Assembly (NCBI GenBank): GCA_963922205.1
Contig: CAWUHX010000090.1
Location: 558,001 to 622,000 of the forward strand
Length of the DNA stretch: 64,000 nt
Reading direction: 5' to 3'
DNA from: Romanomermis culicivorax
Lineage: Eukaryota > Nematoda > Enoplea > Mermithida > Mermithidae
Both the position numbers and the translations under genes were made by a program. Positions 1-11,566 of this stretch are shown in pieces; the stretch's first letter is position 1, and each line of letters starts with the position of its first letter. The notes below the pieces were generated by a model. The model did no database searches and had not been told where the DNA came from. It saw nothing but the letters and a program-made list of their open reading frames with translations.

Positions 1-2983
1 CCGAACCCGAATCCTACATTAATTTTTGCCAAATATAATGCGCACCATTTATTAATCACATTTTGTGTAGGTTAATGTAATTATTTTACTTTAACATTTT
101 TATTTTATAGAAGCAGGGTTTCTCTGCTCCTAGTAGGATATTAAGGGTTTTAGCAGATGCTTTTCTGCGCAGAGCAGAAAAACTATAGGATAAAATTTTA
201 AAAAGCAAAGCTCAACATTGAGCTGCAAGTTGAAGAGCATTTAATTCAGCAAATATTGCTAGTAGAAAATTTAGTATCAATTGCGAGTTGAAACACAAAA
301 AAGATGGTTTGAGACGTGAAAGACGCAGAATTTGATTGAAGAAATCAATAAAATCAGACATTCATAATACTAATGTATGTTTTTTTGCAAGTCGAATAAA
401 ATTTGAAGATACTTTCATATTAGATAATCCATATGAATGAGATTAAAAGTCATTTTTACCAACATACCTCAAATTAAGAATGGATTTGGATTCGGTCTAA
501 AATTTTGGGCAAGACTGCCCAATTCGAATTCAAATCCGAATCTGGAAGTCAGTGAAGTCGAATCCGAATCCGAATCCGAATCCGAATCTAAAAAAAGACC
601 AAATCCAGCCGAATCCGAATCCGGGATTCGTCCCATCCCTATTAAGGATAGGACTATCAAACACTCATCTTGAAACCCGTATTCTGATGTGCATTTAGTG
701 CTTTTCAGCCACTTGTGTGACTCTGCGCTGTATCTTGCAGGTACACCATAACATTCCTAAGCCTAAGCTGGTGTAATTACAAAGCCAATTGTGAACGACC
801 TAACTCATCCGAATGTGCCTAACCATACATTAGTTGAGGTTATGTGTCCTCCAGTCTGACTAATACAAATATTTTGCCTTCTCAGTGAGGCAAAAAATTT
901 TCGTTTTTTAATATCATTTCATTGAATACTGAACTGGAGTATACTGCAGAGCAATTTCAGGTTACTGTAAAACAAAATTAGATTAATTTTCAAATTTTTC
1001 TGATCTATTCAACAACTCATGTCACCAAAACGAAATTCACACACTAATTCACAAAAATATAAAAACTTAACTGTAATGCAATAACAGATATCTGTAGAAC
1101 AAAACAGTTTCCAGTTCCAAACGGTCAACAGAATACAATATCACAAATATGCAAAGTACTTGCATGTTCACAGAATGCCAAAATTAGTGCCAGAACAACA
1201 CTAATAAAGTTCCAGATTATGTAACTCTAGAAAAACAGAGCAGTCTTGAAACATAATAATTTTGAAAAAACTCAAATCATTTCAAGCAACGTTTTTTCTC
1301 AATGTAAAATAAGTGTATGTTAAGAGTTTCACCTGGATTGCCTTCATTGTCTGCTAAAAGTCCTGCATTGTTAGCATTTGAGAATAAAACTATCGAAAAA
1401 AAGGCAGCATAATTCCATCTCATTGTAGCGACCAAGTTGCGTGCAGCAGAATTATCGTGAAAAATGATCGCTCACAATTGGATACCCATAAAATTTATGA
1501 TAAAAGATCAAATATTTGCACAGTGATCGGAATACAGCGGCTGACATTTTTCATTCAATGTTCATGAACGTGCTGATCGATGCTTGTGACACATAATTTT
1601 TTTTTATTATGATTCCATCCACGAGTTGTCTGAATCAATTAAATTCAGACAAACAGTGACGTTTTTTTATTGTAGAAAAAATCACGTAGTTTTTTCTACG
1701 AGACAAATACTTATTCATTTTTTGTTGACATGCATACAAAGAAATTCCACTTGAGTGCTCTGATTATAGGAATGGAAGTGAATATTTTTCCGATTTTTTG
1801 CTATTTTTCCTGGCTTGTAGTCCACAAAATCAATCCATCAGCAGTAAGTTTTTCAAATATTTGTATTTGTATTTTAGCAAATTAATTCAAACAATATGAA
1901 ATGAATATATTTCATAATAAATACAAATTACATACAAACAGTTTTTTATCCCAATATTTAAGTCTGTCTAACTATTTCAACTCTTGACTTGTTTAATTCA
2001 CTGCAAAGTTTATTCAATATTTTAAAGTTAGACCACATCAATGTATTCTCTTAGTAAAAGTTATTGACTCAGTAGTTCTCATTCTTTGCTTTTTATTTGT
2101 TATGCCAAACATCGAAAATTTACAGAATTTAGTAACCAATACAATAAATAATGAAGACTAAAAAATCTATAACATTATTTTATATATTTAATCTAATGCT
2201 TTGTATAATTTAACTCATGTATTGTCTACAGCTCTTTCTTGTTCACTATGTTGACGTTTTTGTTTTGTTTTTTGTGAGTCTAAGTTTTGAACAAAGGAAG
2301 CAGTAATTTTGTTCTGCAATTATTAATTAGACAGAATTTTGGTAAAATTTGACCGCAGTCAAGTTTTATATCTGATTTACCCTTCATGGGTTTGATCATG
2401 GTAATCTACATTTGAGGATCATCTAGAGGTCATTTACCATATATCCTAAGGAGATAATCATTCCTTTCATTGATCAATCGATGAGGCTGAAAGGGAAATG
2501 TAATCAATTTTCTCAGAAATAATATCATCAATGTTGAATTTTTTCAAAGTAGAATTAAACTTCATTTGTTTCGCCAACAAAAAATACTTAAAAAGCAATC
2601 GAAATTATGCATTTTCAAAAATATTCCAATCACTATAATAGGATTATGAGTTCCATAAATTTGACTGAATCGAAAATGTCCTTCACAAAATCTTTTGCTT
2701 TGCTAAATTGTTTGAGTCATTCACACTCCCACAGCTTGGCGGCTGCATAGTGAACCACCCATATAACACAACTGTACAAGTTTTCTAATTTTCCCCTCAC
2801 AAGTATATAATGCAAAAGATTGAGCATCAGCTAATAGTTGATTTTGATGATGGGTCATACATATTCCCAAACTCTGTCAATAACATCCATGAAATTCAGA
2901 AATCATCTTCCTCGAAGTAAGTCAGTTACTTATTATGTTAAAAGTTCAAGTTTTCCATAATTTACCACAAGTGTTATCAATAG
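1..2983. other. Intergenic, no gene recognised
   Basis: AT-rich sequence with no ORF that looks coding on either strand and no convincing exon signals. Apart from the GAATCC microsatellite near 500-630 I see nothing structured in it. Confidence 0.5.
500..630. repeat. GAATCC hexanucleotide microsatellite
   Basis: Interrupted tandem copies of GAATCC are densest at about 558-590. They create spurious Ser/Glu- and Ser/Asp-repeat ORFs on both strands, which I do not regard as genes. Confidence 0.8.
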
Positions 2984-3125
2984 GATGTCCTGGTCAAGTG
3001 GTTATCACCTTCAACAACTTATCTCGAGAACAAGGTCTGATCTTGGGTGTGACCTGGATTACTCTGGTAGATGGCTTAGGTAGGCACTGCCTTTCATCCT
3101 TATGGGGTTAATAAATTGCAACCTG
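2984..3125 (+). mobile_element. tRNA-derived SINE, 5' fragment (copy 1)
   Basis: A diverged copy of the SINE head seen intact at 6248 and 38795. It has a box-A-like CTGGTCAAGTGGTTATC and a box-B-like GGTCTGATCTTGGG, followed by the shared stretch around 'TTTCATCCTTATGGGGTTAATAAATTG'-type sequence. The distal half of the element is missing. Confidence 0.65.
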
Positions 3126-3239
3126 CTCAATATGACCTGTTAGTAATATAAAACTTTAATATTTAGGTGTATCAAAAAAGGGGGGTCAGGGGGCACGGAT
3201 TGTCCATGAACAACTATGGGTAACGTTGATTACAAAAAA

Positions 3240-4200
3240 TGATCAGCAGTAAACTTCCACGTGGAAATAAAGTCGAGGAATACAAAAATTTCCTGCAGAA
3301 AAATCGATAAATCGACAGAGAAAAACAAACAAAAAACGTCGAAAGAAAAAGTAATCAACAACAAAAAACAACGAGAAATTTAAACAGAAGGCTGAAAAAA
3401 ACAAAAACAAAAAAAACCAACAAAAAGTCGCAATGGAAAAATGAATATAATTTAAAAAATAAACAGAAAATTGAGAAAAATACAAAAAATACAGAAAACA
3501 AATAAAAATGAAAGAAAGAAAACAAATAAAATTAAACAAAAAAACGAAAAACAGCAACAAAAAAGAATAAAAAACTCAGGAAAAAAACAACAACAGAAAA
3601 CAATAAAAAGTTGCTGAAAAAACAGGAAAAAACCAAAAACAAAAAACAATCAAAAAGTCACAAATGAAAAAATGGAGATAATTAACAAAAGATTAGAAAA
3701 ATACACAAATTTACAGCGGAAAATCGATAGATCGGCAAAAAACAAACAAAAACGATAGAAAGAAAACAAAAAAACTGGAAAAACGAAAAACAAAAAAAAC
3801 ACAAAAAAATGCAGTAAAACAAAGAAAAAGTCACGATGAAGACATAAAAACATAGAAAAGATGAAAAATAGAAAACAAAATACAAAAATTTTCTGCGAAA
3901 AAATCGACTAATCGACAGAAAAAACACACAAGAACGACAGAAAGAAAACAAAAAACCGAAAAAAAACAAAAGAACAAGAAAAAAACACAAAAAATTGTAG
4001 AAAAACAAAGAAAAAGTCACAATAAAGACAAAAAAACATACAAAAGATAAAAAATAGAAAACAAATACAAAAAATTCTGCGAAAAAATCGATAAATTGAC
4101 AGAAAAAACAAACAAAAAAGATGAAAAGAAAAAAAAATCAAACTGAACAAAAATATGAAAAAACGACAATAAATAACTTAACAAAAGAGAAAAAAAATTG
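3240..4200. repeat. A-rich degenerate tandem repeat with TCGAT/ATCGAC cores
   Basis: About 1 kb of A- and AAC-rich sequence. A palindromic core of the form AAATCGATNNATCGACAG recurs near 3300, 3717, 3896 and 4080. The last three are spaced about 180 bp apart, which suggests a degenerate satellite of about 180 bp. The long Phe-rich minus-strand ORFs here are composition artefacts. Confidence 0.6.
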
Positions 4201-5190
4201 AGCTTTGACAATCCTATCTATGCATGAATCTGAATACCGTCCAAATTTGACGTCATATGATAATTTAAAAACAAGAAAAATATGGAAATAACTTTGAACT
4301 ACATTGAAAAATTAAAATCACATGAATTAAAAAAATGCATGTATGATGCCTATAATCCAAAGATGTGGATGGATATCACACTAATACAGCATTAAAAATT
4401 TGTTTCCTTGCTTTTCCTATTACTAGACCCATAGTTGTTCAATTACAACCATTTTTCATTGGCTGGAAATGTGATCACGTGATAATTTGACCAATAGAAA
4501 GCGAGTTGTTGTACAACAACTGTGGGAAGTAAAGGGTTAATGCATTTTGTGTTATTCCATTTTTGGTCTAAATATAAATTCATATGGTAAAGTTTTGCAT
4601 AGTGCTGTAAAGATGCTTTCCACGTTTTTGCACTGTTTGTTCAGTCATTAGTTCGGTGCCCAATGGTACAAGCAGAGCCATTCTCAGCATCTGAAAAATC
4701 TGCATACCTCTTTTCGTTGATGTTCCTCAGGTGTTCGAGAGGTTTTGGTGAAGCATCACTCGCCGGGGAAGATTTCTGCAGGGTATTTGTGTACTGGCGT
4801 TTTTTCCTTGTAACAGTGTTTCAAATTCTGTGTACAGCAACGCCTGTTTTCTCATCTGTATTTTCATGGCTTTGCGTTATCTTTTACCTATTTGTTATTG
4901 TATTTTAATGATAGTATTTCATTTACTATCTCGTCTATATGACCAGCCCTTTTGGCAGCTTTGGTGGATTCCATGTGAGTCTTCAACTCTATCTGTCCAG
5001 TTAGCATCAGGGCTAGAATCAAGTTAGGAACCCTCCACCAATAGCAAAAAGATAGATGAGTGCATATGAACCATATTTCCATGTGCTGCAAATATAGTTA
5101 CAACTTTTTATTCAACATTATCAAGTAGCTTACCGACGATAATGACAAGGCTTCTACTTTTTATTCATTTATTTTCCTCCACCGAACCCT
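4201..5190. other. Intergenic, nothing recognised
   Basis: Small ORFs of 60-80 codons occur on both strands, but none has domain-like sequence or convincing exon borders. Confidence 0.4.
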
Positions 5191-5194
5191 AAAG

Positions 5195-5540
5195 ATCTGC
5201 TACACCGATCACATCACAAAGGAAGAAGTCCTGAGACAGAGTGGCACAGTCAAACTCCACAACATGGTGGCATGTCGAAGACTCCCACTGGCTGGCCACA
5301 TCCTCCCAATGGACTGCTCACAGATACTGAGGGTAGCGATGCACTGGCAACCCCGAGGCGCCTAAAGGCCTCATGGACGTCCACGAAATACCTGGAGAAG
5401 AACGTTCATTCAAGACCTGAAAGCATCAGACATGGAGTGGGATAATGCAGAAACCCTGGCGCAAGATCGAAATCAATGGCAATCATTTGCTGCTGGATAT
5501 GCTACATAGCATGGGAGGACCTAACTCTAAGTAAGTAAAT
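5195..5540 (+). mobile_element. LINE (non-LTR retrotransposon) 3' end
   Basis: In shifting frames the plus strand encodes the typical C-terminal tail that follows the reverse transcriptase in many metazoan LINEs. Recognisable pieces are a 'RRLPLAGHILPM'-like block, an 'ALHWQPRG'-like block, an 'RTFIQDLKASDMEWDNAE' block (5400-5455) and 'LAQDRNQWQSFAA' (5459-5500). The final 'GGPNSK' and the AAGTAAGTAA terminus at about 5530-5540 look like the 3' end of such an element. Several stops and frameshifts show that it is dead, and no RT domain lies upstream, so it is a 5'-truncated insertion. The clade is not determined. Confidence 0.7.
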
Positions 5541-5681
5541 TTTTTATAAATTTCTGATAGTGCAACATGATACATGATTTTTCTGTGAAGCAGCAACCGC
5601 AGTATGAAGGATCCGAACTTTTTTTCAAAAAAAACATAATAGATGTAAAGGTACAATTTTTTTGTCATCATAAATCATTTC

Positions 5682-5925
5682 CAGTTCAAAGATTCTATTC
5701 CAATGAACAGTTTGATCTCAATTTCTTGGATAATTTTTTTCAAGATAATCATGCAATCTTATGTGAATAGGCTTAAGAAGCTGTTTTTGCAATTAATGAA
5801 TGCCTTGATAATGCAATTTTTCTGTAATTTTTGATCGTGCAAGAAGACATTTATTAGAATGGAACTGTCGAAGCATGAATTTGACCTTTGGAAGGAAAAT
5901 CCTTATAAAGAACAATATCTGATTA
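5682..5925. repeat. Receptor-flanking duplicated block, copy A
   Basis: Shares short ordered blocks (GAACAGTTTGATCT, GATAATGCAA, TAGAATGG, AGCATGAATTTGACCTTTGGA) with 19497-19708 and 24520-24690. Each copy lies 0.7-1.6 kb upstream of one of the three related receptor genes, so I infer that it was carried along in the gene duplications. Confidence 0.55.
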
Positions 5926-6247
5926 TGTCAGGAATTGTTCCTACAATCTGAGGCAGTTTTCCAACATATTTTCGATTGTAACAAGGAGCACCTTATATTA
6001 GATTGGATATTTTCTAATGAAGTTTTTTTGAGGACTCAAAGTTTACATATATTTCACTCAAATTATGCAAGAAAATATGATACTTCAAAACTGTGATGAG
6101 ATTTTCTAAATACCACAACATTATCACTTTTGACAGATTTTTCCATGCTCCTATATTTGTAGAAACATCTGAACTCTGTTATATGTTTTAGAGTTTTATT
6201 AATAAGCAGGACTGTGATTTTTCAACCAAACTTAATTAGCAAACATA

Positions 6248-6677
6248 GGGCCATCTTGGTCTAGTGGTGATCGCCTCTGACTGCTAGTCTCAAGAACCAG
6301 GTTTGATTCCGAGTGTAACCCAACATTGAATTTCTGGTAGCTGGACCAGGCAGACACAGCCTCTCATCCTCTCAGGGTAGATAAATTGTGTAGGTGAGCT
6401 TGAAACGCTGCTTGCCGGGGTCTACTAAGCTAGGTTAGCATGTTGGCCATAGTGCAGCAAATGAGGAGGTGGGCCTATTCCATTCTGAGGTAGGTTGCCA
6501 ACCAAGTCTTGCTTGTCAGGCAGATGCCAGCATGTGGAAAGTGGCCTCCACTAGGTGGCAGAAAGCACCTGAAGAGTGCCTCTCATATAAGGTGGACACT
6601 TATATGACCAGGTAGTCCTGTGAAGCCTGCCTTTCCGGCTATGGGTAGGTGTACCCACAAAAAATTTAAAAAAATAG
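6248..6677 (+). mobile_element. tRNA-derived SINE, full length (copy 2)
   Basis: About 430 bp. The head is tRNA-like, with box A TTGGTCTAGTGGTGATC and box B GGTTTGATTCC, followed by a roughly 340-bp unrelated body and an A-rich tail (about 6656-6677). Copies at 37621, 38262 and 38795 align over the full length. It is an RNA polymerase III-type SINE, not a functional tRNA gene, because no cloverleaf 3' half follows box B. Confidence 0.85.
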
Positions 6678-7066
6678 TAATAATTAGCAAGTATTTTTTT
6701 GAAAACTCCAAAAAAATTAATGCATTCTACAGAAAAAGTGTGCTTTAGCTTAGCCAGAAATTCGGGATGGTTAGCAGTTTCTTTGACTCTATGACCTTAT
6801 TTGAATTGCACAAATGTGATCACTTGCTTTTTTGTGAAATAAAATTCAAAACTACAGTTCAGGTGTTCAATGGTCAGGGAGTTATCACAATATAATATAT
6901 CAGATGGGTCACAAAAAGAGAATTATAAGAAGAGAATAAATTATCTTGTACCAAACACTTTTTATGTGTGAAATACAAAAAAGGATCATATGACCAGAAA
7001 CTGGAAGCAAGACATTCATATATTGTATTCTTCTTTCAATGAAACAGCTGTACCCATACATCCAGA

Positions 7067-8109
7067 ATGAATAATACTCAACCAGCCAACATTTTAACAG
7101 CTGTCAGTTGGGGGTCATCAGGTGCAGTGGGTCTCATCGGCAATATTGTTCTGGTGACAATACTTTCAAAAAGTGAGTACTCTGTTTTATATCAGTCACA
7201 CGGTGTCTATAACAATTTTTTTCAGATTTCAAAAAATCCAAACCATATGAAAAGGTCATATTTGCAACACTGATAACAGACCTGTGTACGTGTTTCAGTT
7301 TTGCTTGCTTACAACCATATGCAATCCTAGGTCGAGTGACAATTTTTTGCAAAACTGCTGCATTCTTTTTTGCACTTTTCATGAACATGAATCAAGTTTG
7401 GATTGGGATCAATATGTTTAGTCGCTATATGGCATTATACCACCAGGTAATAAATATAGTTGTCAGCTTTAAACATCTAATTAGTTGTGTAGACAATGGT
7501 GAAAATTAGGTTATCAATATGTTATCTTTACAGGTAAAATACAACCGATGGTTCAACACACAAGGCATCTTGCTTTGTTATGCCTTCGCCATTATTGTAA
7601 ACACACCATTTTTTATTCCTCTCATATATTACGATGTTTTTGGTTTGAACAACATGGGTTTATGTGGTGTTAATCCTATCAACAAAATAACAACCATGTG
7701 CGCCCTGTCTGGTCAAGCTTTTCCATTCATTTCAAATGTTGTATGTGTTGTTTTTGGCTATCTAATCGTCAAGAAGATAAGAGGCCACATATTGCAAGTT
7801 GGTTCCAACTTGGATTCCAGCTTGGTGGAAGAATCGCGACAAATTGTCATTCTGGTTGGTGTTTCAGCTATTATTCCAATTGTGATTCAAAGTCCAACTG
7901 CCATCATAAGAGTGTTGCAATATTTCACAACTGTTGACCCATGGTTCAGTCGAGCTTTAACATCTCTTTTTCCCCTGGTTCCAGCATCAGCCCCATTTGT
8001 AACGGCTCTCATCATTAAACCGTACAGGAAGAAAGTAATGAAGTTATTTTCTAGAGGCACCAAAACTACAACAATTAGTGTTGTAGGAAAACATGTTGTG
8101 ACTCATTGA
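7067..8109 (+). CDS. 7TM chemoreceptor-like GPCR, paralogue A
   Basis: Three exons, 7067-7172, 7226-7446 and 7534-8109, with GT-AG introns of 53 and 87 nt, encode 300 aa. Hydrophobic segments fit seven TM helices: TM1 about 10-34, TM2 46-70, TM3 78-104, TM4 120-142, TM5 162-190, TM6 212-236 and TM7 248-270. Cys77 (TM3 start) and Cys153 (second extracellular loop) could form the usual disulfide. TM3 ends in NMFSRYMALYHQ and TM7 in IIKPYRKK. The RY and KPYR patterns are those of nematode serpentine chemoreceptors of the Str/Srh/Srd kind; assignment to one subfamily is not possible by eye. The start is chosen because NNT (a potential N-glycosylation site) and the whole first exon are conserved in the paralogues at 20384 and 26220. 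Ends in TGA, with a poly(A) signal at 8183. The ligand is unknown; a chemosensory role is inferred. Confidence 0.85.
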
Positions 8110-8182
8110 TAATTTTTAAAATTACTTAACTAGAAGATTCATAACATTGTACTGGAGCTTAAAATGTGTGTATATATGTGCA

Positions 8183-8188
8183 AATAAA
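8183..8188 (+). terminator. Poly(A) signal of receptor A
   Basis: AATAAA about 75 nt after the stop codon, preceded by TGTGTATATATGTGCA. The same 3'UTR motif recurs after paralogues B and C. Confidence 0.7.
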
Positions 8189-8189
8189 T

Positions 8190-9377
8190 TTTGTCATTAC
8201 TATGTACTTTGATTAGAATGCAATAATTTTAGGGTCAACTGCAACTCTGTGTACTTCATGAACAATTCACTTATGCGAACAGAGGTTTAGCTGCAAGTAG
8301 TAGCGAATTTTATTTCAGGATTAAAGAGATGACTTGGGGGCTAAAGACCCAGTCTCAGTAATCAGAGTATGAATTCTTAGTGGCAGAAATCGTTAGCTGC
8401 AAAAGTGACAGTAGAAGTTAGATGGCATATGTGACAGAATTTCGCTAATGGCTTATGTTATTTTTCCTATATGAGATTATACCATGTTGATAGCTGCGTT
8501 AATGAGGCTATTAAATCAATGATAAGCTTATAAGCATTAGGACATAAAAATTAGGTACAAATTATAACATGTTATCTATGATACTGAATTACATTCTTGA
8601 ATGTTTTTGTTCTTGATTGTGTTAGTTTTTTGCTTTTGTTGTAATTATAGTAACTCTATCTGTGCTTCTAACTGAGATGTTATTCCAATGCACTAAAGAA
8701 TTCACCATTGAAATCTACACTCGAAGTATTCAAGAAAGTCGATTATTATTACAAAAAATAACTTTTTGGTGTAAAAATTGGTTTGGAAAGATACTAGCAG
8801 CTAGGAGATGAACAATAGTTATCAGAATTACTCAATGATGCTAGGAGATTTGGAAAACCACAAAGGTCAATAAATAGTGTTTGTTTGAATTCTCTGAATT
8901 AATATGAAACTGCTCAATTATGCTAGGAACCAGGTTTTTTTTGAAAATTTTAAATTTTTTAATGTAAAAGAATTAATCCATGTAACAGATAGAAGACATT
9001 ATTGTTTAAGCAAAAAAAGTAACAATCGACCCAAAACTCTCCAAGCAGCTGCAGTAATGGCATTTTTCACTTTAAAGAAGTTTGGAGGAGGTTAAATTCT
9101 AAGGTCGAAAAAGATATGATAATTATCAAAATGTTGAGGCAAAGCTGACTGCTATCAAAATGTTTGCAGAATGAGTGTTATCCATTTGCAAGGTCTTTTC
9201 AAGTTGTGGCTTCTGTTCTACATGAGTAGAACTGGTAAAAAAATGATTAACTACAGTAGAATAATTCTAGTTTGCTTAGTAGGATTGTTTTTTGTGATAT
9301 TGGCAATTCCAGGCCTGCTGGGAATCAACCTGAAGATTATTTTCTCAAAAGAGCAAAATTCATGATCTGACTGTCCC
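8190..9377. other. Intergenic between receptor A and the MULE
   Basis: Small ORFs at 8904-9095 and 9171-9365 have no recognisable content or conserved splice context. Nothing else is supported. Confidence 0.4.
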
Positions 9378-9386
9378 ATCAGAGTC

Positions 9387-9502
9387 GGGTTTACGACAAT
9401 TGGGTGAAAGACAATTGGGTGAATGTGACAATTGGGTGAATGACAATTGGGTCAATGACGATTGGGTGGCTATGACAATTGGGTGAATGCGACAATTGGT
9501 AG
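9387..9502. repeat. MULE left TIR array
   Basis: About six tandem units of (GA)CAATTGGGTGAAT with variable 1-4-nt linkers; inverted relative to 11384-11557. Confidence 0.9.
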
Positions 9503-9612
9503 AAAATCATGAAGAAACAGCATGAATGAGGCAAATCTGCAAGAAAATGTTTGTAGGCACTATTATGTACAATGCAATAATTTTTATTCCATTTCCGTCC
9601 AAAATTGTCAAT

Positions 9613-11110
9613 TTATTCATAAAAAAATGAGGTGAAAAATGAAAATGACAAATTGTGGGCTATTTCACGTAAAAATTGAATTCTATCTGTTTCATCAAAT
9701 TTTAGTACAATATTTTTTATATGGCGGTCAAGATCAGGGTATTTTTTTCTGTAATTCCACATAGCCTGCCAGTAATTGTTCAACCCATGGTGTGGATACA
9801 GCCTCTTCAACCTGTAAAGCAGATATAAAACGCCAAATTGTTGGATGATCACAACAGATTGAAGAATGAAACTGCTGATGCCAAGCTTCGACAGCATTGT
9901 TTGATCAAGGCAAATCATTTATCATTCGATTGTAATTGTTCCAAAGGGCCAGAAGGCACAGGCCCTCACGAACTTTGTTCCTACGAATGTGACCAATATA
10001 ATTGTCTCCAAAATAATCGATTAGTGGGGGATAATCATCTGGTAAATGGTCGACCAAGCTGTCGAAAGCAGTGTGTACCTGTTCAACAGGGATAAATGAT
10101 AAAGCTGGAATCATCCTGATGCAGATGGAAATTTCTGCGTCATTTGCATAATGTTCCTGCAAGCCATGCTCTTGCACACAAGGATAAATATTTTGACACA
10201 TATAGAATAAACAGCCATGAATAAGTGTATTAGGGAAAATTGCCTCAAAATCATTTATGAAAGCTAACTCAAAGTCACGAAGAATGACTGTTGGGTTTAA
10301 ATCAGACTGCAAATCAACCTAAACTCAGAGAAATCTTACATAAGTTTGGTTTTGCTTATTGGGCATAAGACCATACACAAGAGGAATACATTGTCCATTG
10401 ACATATGCATGAATAGTATAGAGCTGATGGAAAAGTTTGAGGGACACTTTGAATGTCCCATCAGCATACAAGTTTGTAGAATTATGCAAAATTTGGAAAT
10501 TGTTGGCTGTGGAAAAAATTCAAATCCGATTTTTTCCAGGTCCAGAATCATACTGTAGAAAGTTGTCACCCGATTTAGTTAGCTTATATTCCGGAGGAAT
10601 TTCAAGTGATGCCAAATCCTGTGGCTGTGCAGGAAATTTTGAAGTTCCTTGCCATTGAATTATTCGTTTTAATAAAGAAGTGGTTGGAAGGTGTACTGCT
10701 GCCGCTACTCTAATGTTTGTCATCATATTAGTTCCAATTGTATAAGTGGTTTCCTACAAAGCAAAAACTATCCGAAAATTGGTTTTTTGACGTTTTTTAG
10801 AATTTTTGATAGGTTTAGCTGGAAAAGGGCTGAGGCTATTCCTAAGGCTATTTCTCTACCCCATACATACCATGAGTATCAGCAGCCTGTGTTCGGGCGA
10901 TTTCCACTGCTTTCAAAATGCCAAGGGGAGTTGCATCTGGGGTGTGAGTGTGCTCTGACCAGGTGGTATTATGACCTCCAGCTTGACAATTAACTGAGGA
11001 AATAGCACGGACCATGCAAAATTGTTTTTTCTTGCATTGCCAGTATACCATAGTATCATGATTTTTTCCCCAGACATAAGCATAACCATTTTAGAGTAGC
11101 TTTCCTTTGC
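9613..11110 (-). pseudogene. MULE transposase (FLYWCH + DDE), damaged
   Basis: The N-terminal FLYWCH-like zinc-finger region lies at about 10871-11110 (ARKNNFAWSV block, then His residues in EHTHTPDAT) and is split between frames. A GT-AG interval at 10754-10870 may be an intron. From 10726 down to 9905 one reading frame carries the PF10551-type catalytic core. It contains the YDSGPGKNRI block just before a TGA at 10520-10522, DGTF (first Asp) at 10451-10462, then DFE at about 10268-10276 with the following FP and Cys/His residues. Two stops fall in a 33-nt stretch (about 10316-10348) that begins GT and ends AG, so it could be a micro-intron. The C-terminal part (9613-9918) is in another frame. 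The family normally makes a single transposase of over 450 aa; this copy is probably inactive. Confidence 0.8.
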
Positions 11111-11383
11111 CTCTCTCGCTAATTGTAAATTCAGCCATTTGACAGCACCACGAAAATATTCAACTATGAATTCCAGGGTCTGTACATACATATATATATA
11201 CTGATATGTGTGCTTTGTTGCTTTATATGTTCTTTGTTGCTTTATATGTTCTTTGTTTCCTTGTATACTTCTGTCACCCATTGTTATCACCTTCTGTTTC
11301 TATCAGACCTACTATTTTTCTGTCCACCTGCATGCTACTGTTTTCTGTCCATCTGCATGCTGCTGTTGTTCATTATTTTCACC

Positions 11384-11557
11384 CAATTGTCATATTCACC
11401 TAATTGTGGTAGTCACCCAATTGTCTTTCGTCCATCTGTTGTTCACCCAATTGTCGCATTCACCCAATTGTTGCATTCACCCAACTGTCGTTCACCCAAT
11501 AGTCATTCACCCAACTGTCGTTCACCCAATTGTCTTTCACCCAATTGTCGGGATCCC
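11384..11557. repeat. MULE right TIR array
   Basis: About ten units of TTCACCCAATTGTC, the inverse complement of the left array. It is longer than the left array and less regular at its inner edge. Confidence 0.9.
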
Positions 11558-11566
11558 ATCAGAGTC

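Larger units (their letters stand above)
9387..11557 (-). mobile_element. Mutator-like (MULE) DNA transposon with tandem-repeat TIRs
   Basis: The element is 2171 bp. A perfect 9-bp target duplication, ATCAGAGTC, flanks it at 9378-9386 and 11558-11566. The ends are GGGTTTACGACAATTGGGTG and, as reverse complement, GGGATCCCGACAATTGGGTG. Each terminal inverted repeat is a run of about 14-16-bp units of GACAATTGGGTGAA on the left and the inverted unit on the right. The minus strand carries a FLYWCH/MULE transposase. The 9-bp duplication and GGG termini are established features of Mutator-like elements. The exact match of both target copies suggests a fairly recent insertion. Confidence 0.9.

Noticed and set aside
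3243..4211. Phe-rich minus-strand ORFs, up to 112 codons
   Set aside because: Composition artefact of an A-rich repeat; no codon structure or splice context.
6248..6320. tRNA gene
   Set aside because: Box A and B are present, but no 3' acceptor half or cloverleaf follows; it is the head of a SINE repeated five times.
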